Assembly: GCA_000526435.1 (NCBI GenBank)
Contig: JAGB01000001.1
Coordinates: 806,001 to 870,000 of the forward strand
From: Caldicoprobacter oshimai DSM 21659
GTDB lineage: Bacteria > Bacillota > Clostridia > Caldicoprobacterales > Caldicoprobacteraceae
Direction of reading: 5' to 3'
DNA length: 64,000 bases
Below, piece after piece: positions 18,119 through 25,704 of this stretch. Position 1 is the stretch's first letter; every line of letters begins with the position of its first letter. Under the pieces are notes generated by a model that worked only from the letters and a program-made list of their open reading frames with translations, did no database searches and was not told the DNA's origin. Both the position numbers and the translations under genes were made by a program.

Positions 18119-19061
18119 AGTAAAACACCACCTTTGAAATTAATAATGAAACTATTAATACAATAAACACTGTTACCAACATATACACGGTAGCCATAGC
18201 AGCACCAAGACCATAATTAGCTTGTCTAAAAGCTATATCGTATATCCTGTCAATCATTCCATATCTTATTCCATCTATCATAGTAGCATGTTTAAAAAAC
18301 CTATCTATAATGCTATAAACAGTGCTCACCAATATCATAGGCGATAACATCGGCAAAGTAACTTTCCAAAAAGTCTCATGAGCTGATGCCCCTTCAATTT
18401 TTGCTACCTCATATAATGAAGGTGAAATAGTCTGCAATCCCGCAAGAAAAATAAGCGTAGGCACACCTGAATTGGCTAGCACAAAAAATATATTGTTTAA
18501 AGCACCAGAAACAAATCCAACAATTTCAGTAGGGAGCCCTGTATGAATCAAAACATCCAGAATAATTCTAGAACTGAAAGCTTCTATACCCCTACCCCCT
18601 ACAAGTTCTTGACTTACAAGATCAGTACCTACCAAAGTCGTACTGGCAATTTCCGTACCCATTATTATAGGTATGAAAAATATAGTGCGAGCCAAGCTTC
18701 GTCCTGGATACTTTCCATTTATCAAAATAGCTGCTATTATTGAGAAAATGATAATTACCAATACTTGTGGTAATGCTGAAATCACCATAGTTATAACTAA
18801 CCTGTTAAAAATGGGATCAATTTTAAAGGCTCTAATGTAATTCTCCCATCCAATAAACTCTGTTTGTACTCCCCCCTCTATAACTTTAACTTTATTAAAA
18901 CTATAATAAATAGATTCTATTAGTGGCTTAAGAAAAAACAACAGAAATCCCAATAACCAAGGTAACAGAAAAACTATACCCCATACAGCCTTTTTTTGAG
19001 ATAGGCTTAGCCTATAATACCACCTATTAATGCTAAATATATTTAATGTCTTCTTCACCAC
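18111..19061 (-). CDS. ABC sugar transporter permease, MalF type (second pair)
   Basis: A permease of about 316-322 residues with six membrane spans and the EAA-loop sequence VAKIEGASAHETFWKVTLP. Between spans it has an insertion rich in loop sequence (about GTDLVSQELVGGRGIEAFSS) that is longer than in common sugar permeases. The open frame begins with TTG at 19079, directly abutting the upstream TAA. A GTG at 19061 preceded by GGGGTGAGG is the more probable start. It pairs with the overlapping MalG-type gene. Confidence 0.9.
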   Translation of the reverse strand: MVKKTLNIFSINRWYYRLSLSQKKAVWGIVFLLPWLLGFLLFFLKPLIESIYYSFNKVKVIEGGVQTEFIGWENYIRAFKIDPIFNRLVITMVISALPQVLVIIIFSIIAAILINGKYPGRSLARTIFFIPIIMGTEIASTTLVGTDLVSQELVGGRGIEAFSSRIILDVLIHTGLPTEIVGFVSGALNNIFFVLANSGVPTLIFLAGLQTISPSLYEVAKIEGASAHETFWKVTLPMLSPMILVSTVYSIIDRFFKHATMIDGIRYGMIDRIYDIAFRQANYGLGAAMATVYMLVTVFIVLIVSLLISKVVFYYD

Positions 19062-19079
19062 AACCTCACCCCACTCCAA

Positions 19080-21638
19080 TTATTCTACAACAACATAAGA
19101 TAGAGGCTTGAGTAAAAGCCTATCTATTATTTTTTCTTCAGTTGAATAATTTAGATACACAACAACACCATTTGTATACACTACCTTTACCAAATCTTTA
19201 TCAATAATCTCATGACTGTCAATCTCTGCACTTTTTACTTTTTGATAAAATTCATTGTATAAATTGTAAAGTTCAGCAATCTTTTCTTCCCAATGCTTAA
19301 ATTGTGTCTTATAGTAGTATTTCATTCTGAAATCATCCGACAAATATGCTGGTATAAATTCCCTTTCATCTGCAGCAGTTATTATCCACTTTAAACTACT
19401 TTTCGTTTCAATAGCTTTCAACAAATATTTTTCAAAACCCTCTAAACTGTATTTGTTAAATGCCGGCATAGAATATATTATATTATTTTCCAGTACCATC
19501 TGCACAAAAGGTACATTGTAATCTATTATCCGTCTACTACTTCCATATACTGGCAAATCAGTTATATACTCAGCATATTTATATACATAACTATTAGCGT
19601 TGGAAAACAATAAACTATTATAGTCATCCATTATTTGGAACGCATTTTGGAACATCGGCAAAGCATCCCATCTCATTATCTGGTTTTTTTCATTATAATC
19701 TCCATACAACAAAACTCCTGCTTCTCCAAGTCCCAATCCTTTTATTCCCAAATTATTAGACCACTTTATTATTTCTGAAGCGTATTTAGAGAAAAAGGAT
19801 GGAGATATTAGCCATTCCATTACCCTATCTGTAACTTTAGTCACCATATTAAAGCCCGGCTTAACTGCCAAAGTATTGTTAATAAGTTTAGCTATATCCT
19901 TGCTTCTACTAATACCTTTAGTAGAATAAGTAGTTAACATATTTATTGTAAAAAACAGGGGAATATCATTTTGTTGTGAGTATGAAATAAACTTCTTTAA
20001 TCCTTTTTTACCACCAATACTTCTTATAACTTTAATATCGTTAAAAGGTGAATTTTTTGCACCCCCATTTGCCCAATCAGTATACTGTACAACAATATCA
20101 GTAATACCTTTTTGCTTTAACGTTTCAGTAATGTGCTGCGCTTGATCAAAAGAAGTCATGCTTATATAGGAAGTATAAGGAATTCCCAAAAACATCTTTT
20201 TCCTTGGAACGGTAGCAATCATCTCTAAAAACAACGGAGCCTGCTGTGGAACGTTGTTCTTTTTTATAGCCTTTCTTTCTTCCAAATATTTCCTATATTC
20301 TTTAGCCATGCCTACATAGTTTGCATTTTCCCCTTCTAAAAACCTATATCTTACCACAATGTCTTTATCATAACCTCGTTCCGCATGTTTTAATATGTAA
20401 TTATCAAAACCTACAGTAAGTGGTATTCTCTCAGAATAAAACAAATTAAACTTTACACTAATCTTATTAAACTCATCTACTCTACCCACCACATTTGCTG
20501 TAACAGTTGCTATCTCTGCCCCTTCTTCAATTATACCCATTACAGCAATGTCATTTTTCTTTATACCAAAAACCGGAAAAGTAGATGGCGTAAACTGCTC
20601 AGAATAAAGCTTATTCTCATATAATGGATCCGGCCCAAAAATGGGCGCAGAAAACTCTGTTAAATATTTACCGTTATTAAAGTTAATAATTCCACCGCAT
20701 CCATCGGGCACAAACAAATATCCTTTGTCGCGTACACTTCCACAAAGCAAATATGGCGTCAGTATCAACTCTGAAATCGGATGCTTGGGATCCGTTTCGA
20801 TATCTTTTACAGGTACGCGAACAACCAAATCTTTCCCATCAAGTACATATTCTACAACAATCTTAAAAGTGATATTTAAATTCTCAGCTTCCACACCCCA
20901 CATCTCATTGTCGATAGCCAGCTCTTCTTCGGAGTAAGCACCTATTTCGTAAAATAAATTATACATTCTTTTAAGAACGGGAATAGGTACCGCTGTAGGA
21001 GAACCATCTTTAGTCTTAGACTCCCAATTACGTATATATTTATCTTTAGTTTCAGTATAATACCCATGTTTACCTAAAAGCTCTTGACGTTGCTTATCAT
21101 CAAGATATTTTAGAACCAAGTTTTCCATTCGTTCTTTGCTTATATACATAGGAAACATATCAAGATGTATTCTCGAAGCATCCCCTACAGTAAAGATGCA
21201 TCTAATGCCATTATCCAACAAGGCATATTCTACCTGGTCTAATTTAATGCTCATTGTATAATTATCCCACGTCTCTGTTGTACCTCTTATTAAATCTCTA
21301 TAATAAGTCACGACAAAATCTGACTTTTGAATATTTTTTACATGTTCGCTGCCCACTTGACCGTTCATAACCTTGGTATCAAAATAATTACCAGTTTTTA
21401 ATGAAACTACTCTTAAAAGGTTAGAGGATTTATCAATAAACAATTTCGCTTCATCGTTTTGAGCAACCACTTCAAAATTAAATTTATATTGTTCTTCCTC
21501 AGCAACATCCTCTAGTGAAATTTCCCCCACCACATCACCCTTAACATCACCTTCGTCATTTAAATTTTCTTGCTCACCAAAAACAGGTGTCTGAAGTAAA
21601 AGCATAAATACGATAATCAATGCTAAAATTCTTTTCAT
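19080..21638 (-). CDS. Large exported DUF5696-like protein
   Basis: The 852-residue protein starts with a signal peptide (KRILALIIVFMLLLQTPVFG) and looks secreted or wall-associated. Residues 50-450 are beta-rich. Residues 455-720 alternate strands and helices like a TIM barrel (GITDIVVQYTDWANGG, GIKGLGLGEAGVLLYGDYN, LPMFQNAFQIM). The C-terminus is again beta-rich. This beta-sandwich / barrel / beta order is that of several glycoside hydrolase clans, although I cannot identify catalytic residues. It resembles DUF5696 proteins found next to ABC sugar permeases in Paenibacillus-type genomes. It lies between Yip1 and the second permease pair. Confidence 0.6.
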   Translation of the reverse strand: MKRILALIIVFMLLLQTPVFGEQENLNDEGDVKGDVVGEISLEDVAEEEQYKFNFEVVAQNDEAKLFIDKSSNLLRVVSLKTGNYFDTKVMNGQVGSEHVKNIQKSDFVVTYYRDLIRGTTETWDNYTMSIKLDQVEYALLDNGIRCIFTVGDASRIHLDMFPMYISKERMENLVLKYLDDKQRQELLGKHGYYTETKDKYIRNWESKTKDGSPTAVPIPVLKRMYNLFYEIGAYSEEELAIDNEMWGVEAENLNITFKIVVEYVLDGKDLVVRVPVKDIETDPKHPISELILTPYLLCGSVRDKGYLFVPDGCGGIINFNNGKYLTEFSAPIFGPDPLYENKLYSEQFTPSTFPVFGIKKNDIAVMGIIEEGAEIATVTANVVGRVDEFNKISVKFNLFYSERIPLTVGFDNYILKHAERGYDKDIVVRYRFLEGENANYVGMAKEYRKYLEERKAIKKNNVPQQAPLFLEMIATVPRKKMFLGIPYTSYISMTSFDQAQHITETLKQKGITDIVVQYTDWANGGAKNSPFNDIKVIRSIGGKKGLKKFISYSQQNDIPLFFTINMLTTYSTKGISRSKDIAKLINNTLAVKPGFNMVTKVTDRVMEWLISPSFFSKYASEIIKWSNNLGIKGLGLGEAGVLLYGDYNEKNQIMRWDALPMFQNAFQIMDDYNSLLFSNANSYVYKYAEYITDLPVYGSSRRIIDYNVPFVQMVLENNIIYSMPAFNKYSLEGFEKYLLKAIETKSSLKWIITAADEREFIPAYLSDDFRMKYYYKTQFKHWEEKIAELYNLYNEFYQKVKSAEIDSHEIIDKDLVKVVYTNGVVVYLNYSTEEKIIDRLLLKPLSYVVVE

Positions 21639-21656
21639 GGTAGATCACCTTTCCTG

Positions 21657-22346
21657 TCATAGTCTCATAGTTAATTCTTCTACTACTGTTCTAATGAATA
21701 CAATTACCTCATTAGAAAGAGCTAAAAGTAAAGCCACTATGAAAACAATTATGCACATTACAATAACAGTCATCACAATCATTAAAACTGACTGGGTAAA
21801 TGAATATTCATGAATGACAACTAAGCCCACAAACAAATAAAATAGAAACGATACCATTCCCAGAGAGTAAAAAAACATAGCAAAAGCCGCTTCTTCTACA
21901 GTAACAAAATTAGAAAGTATCAACCCAATAAAACTAAAGATGATCTTCGGATAAGATGCGTAAGCATAGACCATAAATATTTCTTTCATCTTTCCGCTAC
22001 CATTTGCAATAGCAGTAACGCTCCAGTTTGCCACTACAAATAGTATAATTGGTATAATAGTCATAAAAATAACGTATACCGTATTAACGGTCTTATTTTC
22101 GGTATAGTATCCGGCCAGCACAAATCCTTTATACATCTCGTTATATATATTAAAAAAACACATCAAAATAACTACCATAAGAGCAAAATACATTTTTCCT
22201 CTATTCTCATATTTCAAATCGCTAAATCCTTTAAATGGACGAGAAATTATATAAAAAGGATATTTTATAAAATCCTCCTTTAAGTCTATACGATTTTTAA
22301 AAACTTCAAGGACGCTAATGAATTTATCTTGTATAAATGCAATCAT
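21657..22346 (-). CDS. Yip1-family membrane protein
   Basis: A 229-residue integral membrane protein with a short cytoplasmic N-terminus (DLKEDFIKYPFYIISRPFKG, typical of bacterial Yip1 domains) and five predicted membrane segments. Bacterial Yip1 proteins have no established biochemical role. The GGAGGC ribosome site six bases before the ATG and the 2-bp gap from the NHL gene show tight operon membership. Its position between an exported sensor-like protein and an exported barrel protein suggests it anchors or assembles the transport complex; that is inference. Confidence 0.8.
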   Translation of the reverse strand: MIAFIQDKFISVLEVFKNRIDLKEDFIKYPFYIISRPFKGFSDLKYENRGKMYFALMVVILMCFFNIYNEMYKGFVLAGYYTENKTVNTVYVIFMTIIPIILFVVANWSVTAIANGSGKMKEIFMVYAYASYPKIIFSFIGLILSNFVTVEEAAFAMFFYSLGMVSFLFYLFVGLVVIHEYSFTQSVLMIVMTVIVMCIIVFIVALLLALSNEVIVFIRTVVEELTMRL

Positions 22347-22348
22347 TT

Positions 22349-23827
22349 TTATGCCTCCATCCGAACCTGAAATTTAAACTTTTTAATAATTTTATAAACA
22401 CTAACACACATAACCAAAAGAACTAGTATCCCCACAAAGAGGTCAAAATATTGTTCAGCCCATTCCTGTCTTATCTTTTTGTATGCCATAGAATAGTAAT
22501 AAACATCTTGACCAAGTAAGAAATAATCCCTGGCTGTTTTATAATCGCCTCTACGATACAAAGCTTTACCAACACCTACATATGCATATTGAAAAGCCGG
22601 ATTATGATCTATTACTTTTTTCCATTCCTCCATGGCCAAATCATAATTAAATTGTGACTGATACTTAACAGCATTATGAATACTTCTACCATAATCATTT
22701 AATTCAAAAACTTTAATAGACTCACTTCCTCGATCAGCAACCAATAACCTATCTTCCCCCATAAATTTAACATCCACGGGCAGTTGAAATCTCCATTCGG
22801 CAGTGCCTGACTCCCCAAATGCGTATAACATATAACCATCTTCATCATACGCAAAAATCCTTGAACGCTTAGTGTCAAGTACTACGTACAGACCATAATC
22901 ATTGACATCAATAGCACTAAGCGTAGATTTACCTGCTGGTACTCTCAACCCATAGTGATTGTATTCTAAATCTCCCTGGGGCTTCACACCCGTCCCAACG
23001 GGATATCTCAAAATATTCCTACCTTTTGCATTCAACTTTCTAATGGGCTCTTCATCTCCGGAACCCGCCACCGTAGCGTATACAAAATCGTCCCCATCTA
23101 TTGTTAAGTTACTAAAATTAACAGGAAGCCACAGCCGCGATCGGGCGCGTTGTTCCGCGGTTTGAAGCCTCCTCCAGAAAAGTTGTATAGGAGTATACCT
23201 GACTTCTACCACTCCAAAATATCTCAAAAACGTACCATCAGGATTTATTTCTACCAGTCCTTCATAAATGTTATTAGCAACTACATAAATACGCCCTACA
23301 CTATCCACCGCTACCTTCAATGGTTGATATGCAACATTTTCGGGGATAATAATCCCTTCCGGCTTACCCAAAATTCTTTTTATAGACCAATCCGATCCAA
23401 AATGAAGTATACGACCTTTCGAAGGTTCGCACGCATACAACTCTTCGTTGTCTGTTACCCACATACCTGTAATATCACTTATCTCCTGCTCTTTACCATT
23501 GTAAATAAAACTGGTTAATTCTCTTATTAAGTTAAAATTATGATCAGTAATTACAATTTTGCCGTTACATCCAATATAAACATGCTTATCGGAAACAAAT
23601 ATACTATTAATTCCATTTAAATCCTCTATCCTCAAATCTTCAGCATTAACGCTTTTTATATAATTATAGGGCGAAGGGGCTGGAACAGGATGATATCCCG
23701 TGTCAGTATAATAGTATATATAGCTCAATATATCGCCAGCAAACACATCATACTTTGCTAAAAAAAAGCTAAGCATTAACACAACCGCACTCACTATAGC
23801 TCTTAATCGTATTCTTTTTTTGTTCAT
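22349..23827 (-). CDS. Exported NHL-repeat / TPR protein with C-terminal membrane anchor
   Basis: The 492-residue protein has an N-terminal signal (residues 1-30, ending VFAGD), then a six-bladed NHL/beta-propeller over about residues 50-380 with repeated blade motifs such as GRIYVVANN and DRLLVADRGSESIKVF. A TPR-like segment follows (residues 385-450; NHNPAFQYAYVGVGKALYRRGDYKTA in two parts), and a C-terminal membrane span with a basic tail ends the chain. The propeller would face the outside. ATG at 23827 with AGGTGGGTG upstream is preferred to GTG at 23839. It directly follows the first permease pair. The ligand is unknown. Confidence 0.78.
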   Translation of the reverse strand: MNKKRIRLRAIVSAVVLMLSFFLAKYDVFAGDILSYIYYYTDTGYHPVPAPSPYNYIKSVNAEDLRIEDLNGINSIFVSDKHVYIGCNGKIVITDHNFNLIRELTSFIYNGKEQEISDITGMWVTDNEELYACEPSKGRILHFGSDWSIKRILGKPEGIIIPENVAYQPLKVAVDSVGRIYVVANNIYEGLVEINPDGTFLRYFGVVEVRYTPIQLFWRRLQTAEQRARSRLWLPVNFSNLTIDGDDFVYATVAGSGDEEPIRKLNAKGRNILRYPVGTGVKPQGDLEYNHYGLRVPAGKSTLSAIDVNDYGLYVVLDTKRSRIFAYDEDGYMLYAFGESGTAEWRFQLPVDVKFMGEDRLLVADRGSESIKVFELNDYGRSIHNAVKYQSQFNYDLAMEEWKKVIDHNPAFQYAYVGVGKALYRRGDYKTARDYFLLGQDVYYYSMAYKKIRQEWAEQYFDLFVGILVLLVMCVSVYKIIKKFKFQVRMEA

Positions 23828-23839
23828 TTTTTCACCCAC

Positions 23840-24781
23840 CTACTCTTTTAAGCCTGAAGTCGTCATAGTCTCTATAACGTTACTTTGAGCTATAATAAAT
23901 GTAATTGTAGGAATTAAAAACATAATAAGAGAGACGGCTGCCATAACACCCTGTCTTGCAATTCCTACCCTTGCAATCTGTCCTAAAGCATAACTAAATG
24001 TTTTCAAATTTTCTTTATAGATATACATGTCTCCCGTGACTCCCCACATAGTTTGAAAAGAAACTATAAACAATGTTATCCATGCAGGTTTTACAGAAGG
24101 CATTATCACGCGCCAGAAAATCACAAATTCGCTTGCCCCATCAATACTAGCGGCTTCAATTAACGATGATGGTATTTGTTCCATAAAATTTTTCATTAAA
24201 TATAGTCCTAAAGTTGCAGCAAAAGCAGGTAAAATAATCGCCCAATATGTATCAATTAATCCCAGCTTTGAAATAATAACATAATTGGGTACGGCTGTTA
24301 CTACAGGAGAAAACATCAGTGAAAGAACAATAATCCTTGAGATAACTTCACTCCCAAAAAACTTGTATTTGGCTAATGGATAAGCTGCCATCGAAGCAAA
24401 TATAATCTGCCCTGCGGTACCTATAACAAGTATAAAAACCGTATTAAAAATATATCTAGAAAGCGGTATAACGGAATCCTGAAATATTACTCTTAATTCT
24501 AGAAAATTATTAAGAGTAGGGGTTCTAACAATTATATCCGGTGGAAATTTTAAAAGTTCGTGTAGTGGCTTAAAAGCATTATTAACCATAAAAATAACTG
24601 GGAAAAGGAACAAAAAAGCTAGAAAGGTAAGAAAAGCAACAAGCAAGATATTGCCCCACACCGAACGATTGCTTCTGGTATTGGTAAAAAATTTAATGAA
24701 GGCATTGGGTGCTCTCTTATATTTTATTCTTAAATTTTGCTTTTTCTCCAACGAAACTGTTGATACTTTAAATGGTGCCAT
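23840..24781 (-). CDS. ABC sugar transporter permease, MalG type (first pair)
   Basis: A 313-residue permease with six membrane spans and an EAA loop, EAASIDGASEFVIFWRVIMP, near residues 205-224. A 40-residue basic N-terminal extension precedes the first span. It is encoded 2 bp after the MalF-type partner and precedes the NHL/TPR gene. It belongs to the CUT1 group, which imports oligosaccharides with an extracytoplasmic binding protein. The ATPase partner must be encoded elsewhere. Confidence 0.93.
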   Translation of the reverse strand: MAPFKVSTVSLEKKQNLRIKYKRAPNAFIKFFTNTRSNRSVWGNILLVAFLTFLAFLFLFPVIFMVNNAFKPLHELLKFPPDIIVRTPTLNNFLELRVIFQDSVIPLSRYIFNTVFILVIGTAGQIIFASMAAYPLAKYKFFGSEVISRIIVLSLMFSPVVTAVPNYVIISKLGLIDTYWAIILPAFAATLGLYLMKNFMEQIPSSLIEAASIDGASEFVIFWRVIMPSVKPAWITLFIVSFQTMWGVTGDMYIYKENLKTFSYALGQIARVGIARQGVMAAVSLIMFLIPTITFIIAQSNVIETMTTSGLKE

Positions 24782-24783
24782 AT

Positions 24784-25683
24784 TTAAGTCCCCACCCTCT
24801 TTATGAACTTCTGTATAAGTAAATTAGTAAATACCATCATCCCAAATAGCACTACTGCAATCGCTGAAGCATATCCCATCTCCATTCTTACACTACCATA
24901 ATCCAGAAGATGATTAGCTATAGTATGTGCTCCGTAATTAGGACTCGGAAAACCTGTTAAAGCAACAGTTATATCTCCTACACCCAAAGCGCTGGTAATA
25001 GACATGATTGCGCCAAACATTAATTGGGGTCTCATATTTGGCAAAGTTATATACCAAAGTTCTTGCCATCTGTTTCTGATACCATCTATCTCTCCCGCTT
25101 CATACTGAGTTTTATCAACCGTCTGTAATCCCGCAACAAAGGCCAAAAACCCAAATCCCAAGCTCATCCAAAGAGAAACCAGTATAACAACAGGCAACAT
25201 ATACTGCGTATCCTGCAACCATAGTATCGGTGAATCAATTATTCCCCACTCCAATAATTTAGCATTTAAGTAGCCATAAGGATCTCCTGAAAATATAATA
25301 GTGAATATCAAATATACATTTCCTGAAATACTTGGAGCGTAAAAAATGATTGTCAAAATAGCTCTAATCTTAGCAGGAAGCTCATTTATAAGCCACGCCA
25401 TTAAAAAAGCCAGTAAATAACCTATAGGGCCAGTTATAACAGCAATTACAAAAGTATTTTTAACAGCGGTAATAAAAATATCATCATTTAAAAATAATCT
25501 TCTATAATTACTAAGCCCTACAAATTTAGGGAATTGGAGCAAATTAAAATCAGTAAAACTAATTATTATAGAAACAGATACAGGTAAAACAACAAATATG
25601 AAAAACAAAACTAAAAACGGAAGCATCATAAGATATAAATCTTTATTTCTCTTAAAACCATATACCCGGATTTTATCTTCCAT
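24784..25683 (-). CDS. ABC sugar transporter permease, MalF type (first pair)
   Basis: A 299-residue CUT1 permease with six membrane segments; the EAA loop reads EAGEIDGIRNRWQELWYITL near residues 197-216. No large periplasmic insertion is seen, unlike enteric MalF. It begins 21 bp after the fused solute-binding protein, pointing to that protein as its partner. Its sequence is clearly distinct from the second MalF-type permease in this locus, so the two pairs are not a recent duplication. Confidence 0.93.
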   Translation of the reverse strand: MEDKIRVYGFKRNKDLYLMMLPFLVLFFIFVVLPVSVSIIISFTDFNLLQFPKFVGLSNYRRLFLNDDIFITAVKNTFVIAVITGPIGYLLAFLMAWLINELPAKIRAILTIIFYAPSISGNVYLIFTIIFSGDPYGYLNAKLLEWGIIDSPILWLQDTQYMLPVVILVSLWMSLGFGFLAFVAGLQTVDKTQYEAGEIDGIRNRWQELWYITLPNMRPQLMFGAIMSITSALGVGDITVALTGFPSPNYGAHTIANHLLDYGSVRMEMGYASAIAVVLFGMMVFTNLLIQKFIKRVGT

Positions 25684-25704
25684 CTAAAACATCACTTCCT
25701 TCTT

